The translations under genes and the position numbers were made by a program. This document shows, one piece after another, positions 32,413 to 43,560 of a DNA stretch of 64,000 bases. Location of the stretch: the NCBI GenBank assembly GCA_973895155.1, contig OZ316893.1:26536001-26600000 (forward strand), given 5' to 3'. This DNA comes from Marsupella aquatica (lineage: Eukaryota; Marchantiophyta). The first letter of the stretch is position 1. Every line of letters starts with the position of its first letter. A model generated the notes under the pieces. The model was not told where the DNA came from. It did not search any database and saw only the letters and a program-made list of their open reading frames with translations.

Positions 32413-33480
32413 TATTTCGCAGCCCAGATTTTTGCCTCATTTCTGAATTGCAAGCTGTTGGATGTTGTTGTCTGTGAGTGGAGCCGCCATTTGCACTCAA
32501 TTGGCTCTGCCACCAACAATCAAGGAAGCTCTGCCACCCTAAACAATTGACTCAGTAAATAACCCATTGTTTCGAGGTGGCCATGCACGTCTCTGGAGTC
32601 CTCTACGTTGTGAATCAATGCTGTGTCCTCAAAATTAAAATATTCACAAGGAGACATTGGAATTAGTCGAAACTCTTAATCATGTGTCTTCTCTGGGTGT
32701 TACGGTTTCCTGAATGTTACTTGGGCATGCTCTTTGTGACTCTTTCAACGCATGTCATTGCACTCTTTAAGACATGAATTGAGGAATTCAAGCACGTGAC
32801 TCTGACCTACAAAGCGACATGTTTCGGCTTCAAAATGAGCCCGAATATGATTAGTTTTTGGCTCCGATTGATGCAAGTATGATCATTTGATTTCTGCAAC
32901 TCTCTCATGTGCGCAACAACTGCAGAAACCCAACTGGGAAATGCTACGGAGCGCTGGCGATTAACCGAACAGTTCGAAGGGCATTTTTAAGTGTTTCAGA
33001 TGTCTCTCTGTGCATCTTTTTAATAGAAATCGAAGGGTCGCGAAAACTACACATGAGAGAAAATTAAATAACCGAACTGCTATCCGACTTTCATGATTGC
33101 AACAACTCACTAACTCTTGCTACTCCTCCCCTCTTGTCATGCTCGTTCTTCAAAAGATGAAATCATACTCAGATTTCCACCACATAAGTTTACAATCTTC
33201 TGATGCCCACTTTCAATTACAGTACAGAAGCTTCCAGTAGTTCGTTAAACTAGCCTGTTTCTGATGGTTCTTGAGGAAGTAGTAAGACTTGGCAGTCATT
33301 AGCCTATATGGTTGATGAGTTTGGTCGAAGGAAACCTTAAAATCATTGTGCGAAAACAGAGAGAAGCACATTGACTATAACCTCGCTACATCAAAACTCG
33401 GAACTCTACTAAAGATCGTAAACCTGATCTTCTTTAACGTCCATATCTACTCGAACAGCAAACTTGAAGTCACTGCCGAG
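32413..33480. other. Spacer downstream of uS17
   Basis: It includes the uS17 3' untranslated region. No gene is recognised. Confidence 0.5.
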
Positions 33481-33488
33481 AGACAGTC

Positions 33489-33665
33489 TTGCACCTTGGA
33501 CATCAAAGAACCATATGTGCATCGAGTACTGGCCATTTTCTTAGGCAAACACAGGCAAGACGATGGGAAGAGAATCCTTTGGAAAAGAACGCTTTGCACC
33601 ATGGACATCAAAGAACCGTGAGTGCACAATACTGGCCAATTTATTCGGAGGCAAACGCGGAGAGT
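33489..33665. repeat. Tandem duplication, period about 106 bp
   Basis: GCACCTTGGACATCAAAGAACC at about 33490 recurs as GCACCATGGACATCAAAGAACC at about 33596, each followed by GTGCA..TACTGGCCA and AGGCAAAC. Confidence 0.8.
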
Positions 33666-33769
33666 GGAAAATCTTCCTGCCTGTTTACATCCTAATCCAC
33701 TCACATCCTTTAGTATCGAACTAAAGATCCAAATCGTGAGAGTCTGCATTTCGTGCAATTAAAGTAGTA

Positions 33770-34095
33770 TGGTATTCAGGATCCATATCGTGCAAGTCAA
33801 GGGTGAAAACTTAATTTCATTCTAATGTAACTACTGTATATGCTTTTTCCCCTCATAAACTCTCCATATCGTGCAGTTGAAGAGTGGAAAAAATTGAAGA
33901 GGAAAAGTTAATTTCATTAGTTTGTAAGTTACTGTTTTTTCTCTCATAAACTCTCCATGTCGTGCAATTGAAGAGCGAAACAAGTCAAGAGTGAAGAGGA
34001 GTTAATTTCATGCTTTTGTAAGTTTAAACCTTGTTTTCCTCATAAACTCTCCATATCGAGCAATTCAAAAGTGGATGGTTAATTTAAATCTTTTG
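33770..34095. repeat. Tandem repeat, about 3.5 copies, unit 90-97 bp
   Basis: TCATAAACTCTCCAT recurs at 33853, 33943 and 34040, each followed by an ATCG-GCA-TTGAAGAG-like phrase and TTAATTTCAT. Confidence 0.85.
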
Positions 34096-34125
34096 TACCT
34101 TATTGCTATTCTTTCCCCTATTTTT

Positions 34126-36015
34126 CTAAACAGCTTTTTATAACGATAGGAATTTATTAAGGTGTCCCCTAAACAAACTTATTTACTAACCTGAACCCCA
34201 TTTCATGTATGGGTCAGTATTGCCTTTGTAGATGTAACTCAACCTTTGTCGTCATTGGTGTAGGGCCTCTGGCTACCACAGGGGGAGGCGCCATTGGCTG
34301 TGGGCTTAACCCTCTTATTTCCCCCTTTTCCGTGTTGCTGGCCAAAAGGTCAGGCTGACAAGTGCAGCCAAACTCTAATTTTACTCGGGAAAACAACAAC
34401 TTGTGAAGTTTTTCACCTTGCAGCAGAGCGCGTGGAGGGGGGAGATCAACAAGTTCATCTGCAGCCAATGGTGTCTTGCCACATGGCAGCAGGAGGCCCC
34501 GTGCCAATGAGGACAGAGTCGAGTTATGTATACTGAGGCAATACTAACCACATACAAAATGGGGGTCAGGTTAGTAAATAAGACTGGTTGGGGGACACCT
34601 TAGTAAATTCCATTAGTTTGGGGGATAGGTTAGTTTTTTTGTTTTTGTTGGAAAAAATGAGGGCATAGGGCCCCATCATATACCACACGGAGGGACAAAA
34701 GCCACCCCGGTAAAGGAAACAACGGCGCCCAATGCCACGGGAGCAACCCGCCCAAAACCAACAAAACAACTAATCAGCCATGCCTTCCTAAACAACCACT
34801 GCATCATGGAGTCATTCGGTTCCCAATGTTGTCCATGTCTACAAATCATAATGCTACTCTGAAGTCTCTTACTCGAGCCATTGTGCTCTTGTTCAGTAGC
34901 GAAGTGTCTCTTCCTTCCACCCTTGAGTTTTTTATCCGTCAACATCATCATTGTTAAGTGCAATTGGGGTTTCCACAGTCTCCCAAGGTTTGAGAACAAC
35001 CTAGAGTTGTTCAATGGAGGTTCTAAGATGTTTACCTTTCCTAGCAGAGTGGCAGCAATCCAACATTGATTTCAATGAGTTTTAGTTTGGCGCAAAACCA
35101 CCCATCCAGGCAGTCTCCCAAGGAATTGAGAGTAGCTAGCGACATTTCTTTCCCTCCAGATGCTACTACACATCTCCATGACCAGAACCAAGTGACCAGG
35201 CTGTCGCTTGTGTGAGAGAATGGCCGAAGTAATTGCTTGGTGTAGGGAACCTTGTGCAACCTACAGAGTGGTCCAGTGTTGGAGCAAACGGTATATCTCT
35301 CTCCATCTCCCAACAACCGTACGCCAGCTAAAGAATAGATGTTCAGTGTGCTCATAGTGTGTTTTGCACTTGTTGCAAAGCCCATTGCTAATGCCCCAGT
35401 GGCTGGCCCTACCATTTGTGAAAAATCCATGCTTCAAAAGGCACCACAAGAAAAATCTCACCTTCGGAAAAGACAAGTCACCCCAAATTTTCTTCTAGTG
35501 TCGTTGCCAACCTAGTGAGCTGCTGATTTGTCCCCAGCACCGGTTCAACTTGGTGACATCAATAGTTGTAGTTTGGTTGCATTTAACCCACACTCTGTTG
35601 GGGAAATGCCATCCCCAATTTTTCCCTTTCCACGCCCACTGCCATCCTCTGCAGCTCTGCAGCCCATCCGTAGTGAGACCAGAAATCTGCCTCAATTTAT
35701 TGTAAAAATGTGTGAACTCGGCAAACCCCACCATTCGTGTGCTCCTCAATTGTTGGTTAAGCGTCTCCTGAGGTATTCAGCCCCCTTCACTAGTTTGGAG
35801 ATCCAAGAGTGTCTTGATTCTACGATTAGCCAAAAATCGCCTAAGATCAACACAACTTTGTTCACACATTGGATTACTATGAAGGTACAACAATACAGTA
35901 TGCTCAATGGAGAGTGTAGAAGGAGGCTTGCCTTCTCCGAAGTTGAATTGTAAATTGTTTCTCATATAAAACCATCCCTTGAGCAGTCTTGGGGAATAGG
36001 TTAGTAACAACCTGG
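34126..36015. mobile_element. Second inverted-repeat (MITE-like) element, split by a LINE fragment
   Basis: The left arm (AAACAGCTTTTTA, GGAATTTATTAAGGTGTCCCC, TTATTTACTAACCTG, GTATTGCC) is complemented by a right arm near 34527-34634 that continues beyond the LINE at 35991-36015. The arms align with those of the 26744-27097 element. The left arm has lost about 20 bp near 34140. Its core differs from that of the first copy. There is no ORF of its own. Confidence 0.7.
34635..35990 (-). mobile_element. 5'-truncated LINE fragment with target-site duplication
   Basis: GGGGGATAGGTTAGT at 34620-34634 and GGGGAATAGGTTAGT at 35991-36005 (14 of 15) flank it. On the minus strand it ends in an A-rich tail (34635-34650). 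Frames on that strand include a reverse-transcriptase-linked zinc-binding (zf-RVT) segment near 35261-35476: FPKVRFFLWCLLKHGF, RASHWGISNGLCNKC, HTEHLFFSW. Frameshifts break it, so it is a dead 3' portion of a plant LINE. Confidence 0.8.
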
Positions 36016-36049
36016 TTTTCTAAATACTTAACCCACTGGTTCACTTAAT

Positions 36050-37070
36050 TGTTAGGATTAACTCTTAGGTCTAGAGTTATGCATGTACCGTAGTTAGGGC
36101 TAACCTTAGTTGCAGACTAGGTTAGGTTAGTCATGTTGTGCACACACTATACCCAAGGGGTGTTTGCTTGGATAGTGGGAACTCAAACTCATTGTTATGG
36201 AGCCAGTTGAGAGATAGAGAAAGTTTATGATGTGAACGCTTGGTATGGCCAATCGACCTAGAGTGCAATAAAGCTCTTACAAGTGTGTTCCCGCGGACAC
36301 AGCCTCATGTGGAGGTGAACTATGTATCTCTCTGTGTCGATTACTTGATCGTTGGATGGTTATGGACATGCAGTTGTGAATGTCGTCATTGTTCAACATT
36401 AATGTTCATTTTGTACACTTAATGTTAATTTTTGTATATAGTAAAATAATGTATGCAAAGATACATGTCATATTTTGGAAAATTCTAGAGTATCAATGTC
36501 ATCTCAGTAGTTCACTGTAAGGGGAGATGTACTGCTCCAAAGCTACATCTCACCAAGATCTATGTTTCAAGAAAACACACATCTACAACTAGTTCATTTT
36601 TAAAAATCATCACAAAATGTTTTGAGGGTATGAGGGTCCAATGATGCAAAGTGAGTGTGAGAGCCTACTAGGTAGGTTTACTAGTCACCAAAGCAAATGA
36701 ACATTAGCTGGTTAGATACAGGGTGTTGAGGAAAACCAGTGACACACACACATGAGAGATACAGCAAGCACATAGTTAAACACCGACACGGGAGATACGT
36801 GCTTCACCTTGGCCAAGGCTATATCCACAATAATACAAGAGCTTTCCTAAACTTTGGCCACCATAGCCACACCAAGCCTCCTTGTACAAGCTCTAACATT
36901 GCTAACCCAGCTCCTAGTTTGCTCCTCCACAAATGAGCATGAGTCTCACCAAGGAGCACCTCCATGCTCTCCTATATGCTAGGCCCACTAGTCGCAGTAA
37001 ATCACCTGTAAGGCTCTAACGCTGAATAGCCTAAGTGAGGTTAACTCAACACTAAGAGTTAACCCTAACA
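36050..37070. mobile_element. 1.02 kb element with 20 bp imperfect terminal inverted repeats
   Basis: The left end TGTTAGGATTAACTCTTAGG (36050-36069) is the reverse complement, at 18 of 20, of the right end (37051-37070). The ends are TG..CA, so a solo LTR is possible, but the inverted repeats are longer than usual for an LTR. No flanking duplication is evident. The left third is related to 4299-4700. No convincing coding region is present. Confidence 0.6.
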
Positions 37071-37767
37071 CTCCAGAGAAAAGTTGCAAGTTTTGTAAAG
37101 CCGCCCTTTGGTCATCCTAGAAAGCCTTAGAAATTTTGGTGAATGGTCATCAATTCCTAGGGTTTTATCCCAACCAATTTCTTTTTGTGTAGGGCAAGGC
37201 TTTCCAAAAAGAGTGTTCTCCTAAACAATGTCCACAAGGTTGCCTGTAGGAGGGCTTTATTTGGGAGATCTAACAAAGAGGAAGGGCCTTAACAGCTTTG
37301 TGCCCAACACAAAAATTTCACAATAGGGTGTGACAAAGCAAGAAGGGCTTAAAGAAAGACAAAGGAGTCTAGTAGACAAGAGGGACATGTGGAGGAGTCT
37401 ACTCATCAGGTGTAAGTGTCATACTGTAGTGGCATGGGGTTCATGCAGGACCTGCACAAAAACATTAATTAATTTTGGTTCAGGAATAACTCAATGTCAG
37501 AAAACCATTCTTCTCTTTTTCATTTTTGAGTATTAATGGCAATATTTAGATTACACCAGTATGCTTAGAGTATTCTTAAAATTTTAATGACGAAAACTTA
37601 GAGGCTGAAAAAGGTCCCCAAAATGTTTTGTTAGTTGGACCCAGAATCTAATTATTTAATAGCCAAGTGAACCTATTGTTCAAAAGCCAAGCGAGAGAGC
37701 CTTTTAGACTGACTCTACTGACATAATTGAAGTTGAGGGTGTAAGCGGAAACAAAGATTAGGGCAAC
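37071..37767. other. Spacer, nothing recognised
   Basis: AT-rich sequence without a supported feature. Confidence 0.4.
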
Positions 37768-37950
37768 GTGAATCTCTGAAAATGATGTAATGTGTGAAGA
37801 GTCAATGAAAACCAATTGCACGGGAAAGGGTGAATCTCTGAAATGATGTAAAGTGTGAGGAGTCACTGAAACCAATTAAACTTGGCAGAACAAATCTCTG
37901 AAATGATGTAATGCATGAGGAGTCACTAAAACCAATTAATGTGCAACAAA
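37768..37950. repeat. Three-copy tandem repeat, unit 62 bp
   Basis: GAATCTCTGAAATGATGTAA-type units start at about 37768, 37830 and 37892, each followed by GTGAGGAGTCACTGAAACCAATTA with a few changes. Confidence 0.92.
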
Positions 37951-38456
37951 CTTTAAGGAACTTAAATGGGTGAATGACTGGATGTGTCTGGTCCCTGAGT
38001 GGGTGTTGGTCCGTGACCTCTTTTGGGTCTGACCTTTTATTCTTGGGTTTATTGGGTTTTACTTTTCTTATGAGTAAAGTGTTCCTTTCAAAACAAATAA
38101 AATTAATGGATGAAAGAGCAATGGGCTTCATGTTCTTTACCTCTATTTGTTTTCAAAAGTTAAGCAAACAATTTAGTTCTAATAAATATCTTTATTCATT
38201 GTGATAGCCTGGCTGAAACTAGGGTAATAATAAGGGCTGACATAAGGTTAAGTGGTGGGCGTTGTGTTGAAAGTGATGGGAATGGAGTCTACAGTAGTGG
38301 GTACTGGAGTTTTCAGCAACATGCTATGGGCATCCGTAAGCAAAATTTGGAGGCAAAATTAGAGCAATTAATTCTCTGAATAACGTGTGTAACTGAATGC
38401 TGTACTGTACCAATTACCAAAGTGGCATATTATAATAACTGAATAACAGATGAAAT

Positions 38457-39066
38457 TTGGGGAACCAAGCAAGGCGGGAATTCGGGCAGCCGGGCAGCTT
38501 TAAGACTAAAGTACTGGCGCAGCTGTTCTTAACGCGTGTTCACTTAATGTCGCATCTGCTCCTGCTCTCATCAGTGACTGCTCTTATGGCGAAGGCCAGT
38601 TGGGTACAGTGCGGGCCTTTCTCTCTCCCTGCCCCGAAGCCTTGAGCCCGTTACAGCCCCGGGCAGGCTAACCGCCAGTTTCCGTCGCTCGCCACCGGAA
38701 GAACCGGTTACTTTTCGAAACTTCCTCACGTGGGATTCGAGAGTCAGCGGCCAGGTGGCGGTCAAGGCAATCTTTTTTGTGACGGCGGGATGGCGTCGAA
38801 CGGCCCGGCAGTCGTCATCCGTGCCTGCCCGTCGAAATTCGGCTTTGACGGGCTGCAGCAATCCTTTTGGGGGACACTCGATGCAGAACGGTGGCCGTCC
38901 GATCTTATTTCGGACGGTCCGGATTTAGGATTTTCGCCAGAGGGCGTGGAGGTCCTCCCGTACCGAAGGGATAAGGACAGGAGGAGGAATAATTCAGGAC
39001 GGCAGGTACGGCAGGGATTTGGTACCGGCGGTCCCAAGACCCCTGCCCTCCTGCCCACGCTGCGCA
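38457..39066. other. GC-rich island, function unknown
   Basis: Base composition rises sharply compared with both flanks. A perfect inverted repeat CCGTCCGA-N7-TCGGACGG lies near 38892-38914. Open frames exist on both strands but none resembles a known family and none has splice support. A gene end, a CpG island or a foreign repeat are all possible. Confidence 0.4.
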
Positions 39067-39504
39067 CGAAAACTTTATTGTTTGTTAAGCCCCAAAGTCA
39101 GAAGAAAAATATTTTGGTGATATATCTATATAATAAATTATAGAAAGTTACTGTCAATGCTTACAGCCTAGTAGCTTCACATTCTCTAATAGTCTAGAGT
39201 GAAGCTTTTTAGACATTCACTGTATATTCTCGAGGGACATGATTATCTGACACTGGGGTGCAAGCGGAAACAGTCGATTAGGGGGTAATCACAAGAAAGA
39301 TAATTATATATGCCTAACACACCCCCAAACAACAGTTTTTGGATTGATTGACCTCCAAACTTCATTTGTTATCCAATCGACCCCTCTTACAGTTCTTACA
39401 AGTAGTACTTGTGCGAAACACTACTGGGAATGTTTTACCACCAGTGAACTTAAATTTGCTATGATTTGAACTGTTACTCTCTCTGGAATGTGACTGAAGG
39501 TGGG

Positions 39505-39815
39505 GTGTGAGTGGAAAACAGGATTAGGGGCGAAGCATTGGAAAACATTTGACCATGAACTAGTGAACAGGAACAGGAATGGGCATGTATGTTAACAGAC
39601 AATTGGAAAATATATCTTACCTTCACTTTACATTGTCTAACATTGACTCTGGGGGTGTAACTGAAACTGGGGTGCTGGAGTTACTATGACTAGGGGCAAA
39701 TCACTAGAAAACATTTGAACATGAGTTGGTGAAGTGAATGGGAAAGAATGTCAAGAGAAAATTGGGGAATCTATTTTACCTTGACTCTACATTCTCTAAC
39801 ATTAACTTTGGGACA
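39505..39815. repeat. Diverged tandem duplication, period about 150 bp
   Basis: The phrase series GATTAGGGGC..CA, GAAAACATTTGA-CATGA, AATGGG, ACCTTCACTTTACATTGTCTAACATT occurs from about 39515 and again from about 39693. The pairs are close but carry many substitutions. Confidence 0.75.
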
Positions 39816-40967
39816 TAACTTCTCACACTGTATAACAAAACATTTATATCCTGCGACTCTTTAGAAATGACTTGGAAAGATATTTCCAACTAGTCTAATA
39901 TTGTTATCTTTTGCTAAGCATAGAGAGAGCAACAAATCCCAAAGGTCATTGTATTGTTTTCTATCACATATCACTCCTCTGTGTGATGTGTATCATTTGA
40001 GGTACATCCCAGTCACAAAGGTACATCCAAGTGTTATGGCAAACATACACATCCATCTGGGTTTTCAATTTCAATCGTTGGCCCACAAGCAAGATAAATC
40101 TAGTAAAGAATAAAATCATGCTATTATTATTTTATTAATACACATATACGATGATTAAAACATAAGTAAATACCGGGCAGGGTACGGTGATTTGGGATAC
40201 TGTTCTAAAAGACCGTTGATTTATCGCATGGGAGGTTTTTGTTATACAGTGTGAGAAACTCATGTTATTCGTTAAGAAACATCATTGATATTCGTCAGAA
40301 CCGATGTTTTTTTTTTCGATTGAACGAATGTGGACCGTTGGATGTAGGACCTGACTGTGATGCGTCCTGACATTTTTATTTTTATTGGGGGGGTTTTAGC
40401 TTGCATGGTACGTGAAGGTGACAGAACGGGCTTTTTTTCCCCCGGGCCCTGAAATGATTGTTTTACGGTACAGAAAAGAATGAAAAATCCAAAACGAGAT
40501 TCTTGCCTGTCAGAGAAAAAGGAAATTTACCGAACGCATGCAAAACTTACTCTGGTCTCACTCTGAGTGCACTTAACGAGGTTTGCACTATTTTTGTAGG
40601 TGCAAACTATTGGAATTTGCACTTGTTTATAGGACTTATAGTGCCACATGCACTTCAATATTTGTCGTTTGGTGGAGGAGTCTACACTAAAAGTACATGT
40701 TTGCAAAAAACAGGAAGAGAGGGGCACCTTGCACTTATCCAGATTTTTCAGTACATAGCACGCACTTAGATAGAGAGTACTAGCTATAAAAAGGAAGGTT
40801 TGTGAGCATCGAACAGACTCAATACAAACATCTTAGTTTTATGTAGAATTTTAGACCTCGTGAGGTGATCCAAACTTTCCAGACTTTCACTTGTGCATTC
40901 AATGGATTCACACACTCAAATTTACATTTATTGAACTACAAGTTCAATCTTCTTGTGTTGCACAGAA
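39816..40967. other. Spacer, nothing recognised
   Basis: Mostly AT-rich, with short T and C homopolymers near 40310-40445. No gene is supported. Confidence 0.4.
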
Positions 40968-41225
40968 GATGTTGCATAAAAGATATCATTGCCCAAATGT
41001 CTTTAAGTCATTGATGTTATTTAGTAAAAGATATTGTTTTGCACAAGATATTGTTAAGTAAAAGTAGTTATTGTACAAAAGATGTCATTAAATAAAATAT
41101 GTCAATTACAGAAAATATGATGTTGTGCAAAAGATGTCAATGTGTAAAACATGACATTGCACAAATGATGTTTAGTGTAAACAATGTCGTTACACAAAAG
41201 ATGACATTATGTAGTTTAAGATGTT
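40968..41225. repeat. Degenerate minisatellite, unit about 20-25 bp
   Basis: Variants of GCAAAAGATGTCATT are repeated about ten times (AAAAGATATCATT, AAAAGATGTCATT, AAATGATGTTT, AAAAGATGACATT). Spacing is irregular. Confidence 0.75.
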
Positions 41226-43560
41226 TTCATATATGGCCGTCCTCTCATATATGGATCCCTTAACCCTGCCACACTGGCCCATAGTAGTTTGGCTCCCAAG
41301 TTGCTATTTTATTTAAAATACATATTTAGTTTTGCCAAGTATTTTACTCTGGTTTGATGGGAGTACCAAGGGGAGGGGCTAGCACACTCTCCTTGCATTG
41401 CATAGGACATGAAGAGTACATTGGGGTAGGGGCAAATACAAAAGAAGACAGTGGCCAGGGATTGAACCAATGATTGTACTTGCAAGTAAGTACAAATGAG
41501 GAGATCAAGGGGATCGAGTGACTTTACTCATGTCTCCCAGTTTATCCTGTCTTTTTGGCAGTGTGATATATACTCTACTTGCAAGTATATTGAGGAATAT
41601 CAAGTGGAGGATCAAGAAGGTTCCCCTTTGCATTTTGCGTGACTTGTTTTTCATTTTCTAGTCTAGTTTTGAATTCCTAATTTTCTTCCACACATTAAAC
41701 TACTAAAATTTGTAAGACACCACTCTAATATTTTCTCTTCTAGCTTTGGTTACCTGATTTTCTTTGGCACATAAAACACTAAATTTGTAAGACACCACTC
41801 TACAAAAGTGGCAGGACCTCTTATTATAGTTTTTGATACTTCAAACAAGTTTTCATATCAAGACTATATTTAGAAACAAGGAGTGACTTTGGTGAAAAAG
41901 TCACAAGTGCCTCCAAGTTCTTGTGATAAAGGCACCCTAATACAAACCCCAAATCAAAATGAAGAGTATGAACATGACCAACCAACTTAGAAGCCACTAG
42001 AGGCCCCACAACACGATCCTTCACTTTGAATGCATTTGGTCCCCCTTGCATGTACTTAAAAAATCAAAAACACAATCTCTGAAGGCATCCAAAGCTTGGG
42101 GGTCTCCATGCGAGTCTCCACATTTGGTGTCCATTGAGGCTTTTCTTTTGGAGATCTGTTAAGCATGACAATGAACAACCAAAAAGGAAAAGATCCATCT
42201 ACCAAGAACAGGCACTAGTTTATGTCAGCAAAGGCTTGCCACCTTAGAAGACATGCATGCCCCACTTGGAAACTTAGTTAAGACGTTAAATGTGGATTAA
42301 TAGATTATCACTATTGTATGATGAATCTTTATTTCTTACTCTTCCTTATTTTAGGTTTTGGGGGTTTGCATTTGCCCTGTTTTTTGGAGTTTAGTGTTTT
42401 GCCACTCTTGACTCCCAGTACTCAGATTCCCTTGCACATCCATACTTACAAGCATAGTCCAAATCTCATAGTTTTCTACTACCAAAAAACTATGACCTAC
42501 TTACAAGCATAGTCCAAATCTCAAAGTTTTCTACTACCAGAAAATTATTACCGAGGATGCCAATCTACAAAATGAGTCCTGAACCATAGACTTTGTATGC
42601 AAATTATATATATAATACTAGCTTGAATACCCATGTGGTTGGACAGGATTGGCTCCTTGTACTCATTCTTCCCATGCTAGTTTCGCATAATATATATTAA
42701 AACCACCTGAGAAATAGTGGCCAATGGTTTCATTTCTACTAGTAGGTCATGAATTGTAGATCAGGTGGTGGATTACAGCATACACTAGAAGTTGGGTTCA
42801 GGGTTTCATTGTCCTACCTAGAGCTGAGGCTGTTGATTTTAGGGCCTTTGGATGGATTCAGCTCAGCAACCCTCCTGTGCGGTTTACTCGAGAGCTATAC
42901 AGGCATTTCAGTTTGCTGCCTAGTAGTAGTTTTGCCTTCCCTTTATTGGGTTGTTTTGCCTTTGGGGCCATGTCTCTGGGTTTAGCATTCCTATTCTGGC
43001 CCTTTGATATATATAATTGGATTTCACATATGAAGAGATCATGAAAATAGAGAAAGAATTTTGATCATTAAGTTATAGTATGGCATCTCAAACCTTGGAG
43101 TTGTGGGGAAAAAATGGTGCCCAGAACTATCAGTTTCAGTCACAAGCAGCAGTGTGCGGACACGGATTTTTGTGTCCGCCACTTTTTCCCAGGAATTTGT
43201 CGCTCACGTGACTTGGGGCAGCAACGCAAAGTTTGAGACGCCCTAGTATGTATATATGCCTGGTTTCAATTTACCAGGTAGATCATAAATGGCACATCAG
43301 AGCATACACTAGAATTTCACTCTATGGACTAAATCAAGAAAATATAGATTTCTTTAGACCCCGAATATAGACAAATGAATCAATAAAAATTCAAAATTTT
43401 AAATAAAAGGTGGTCATGGAAGGCGGGACAGAGGGAGCCCCCTCTTTTCGTCCCTGTAGATTCCTAACATTTCGGGGGGGTCGGTTTCAAGTTGGGCATC
43501 ACGGGCTAGAACAACCGGAGCAGATCCGGAGCCCCGGAGGACGCTGACCGCGGGCGGGCG
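41226..43560. other. Spacer with a short direct repeat
   Basis: CATACTTACAAGCATAGTCC..TTTTCTACTACCA is repeated head to tail at about 42442-42493 and 42499-42550. The segment 42826-42990 is related to 56216-56360 (shared GGCTGTTG-TTTTAGGGCCTTTGGA and GGTTTACTCGAGAG-like words). No gene is supported. Confidence 0.5.
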
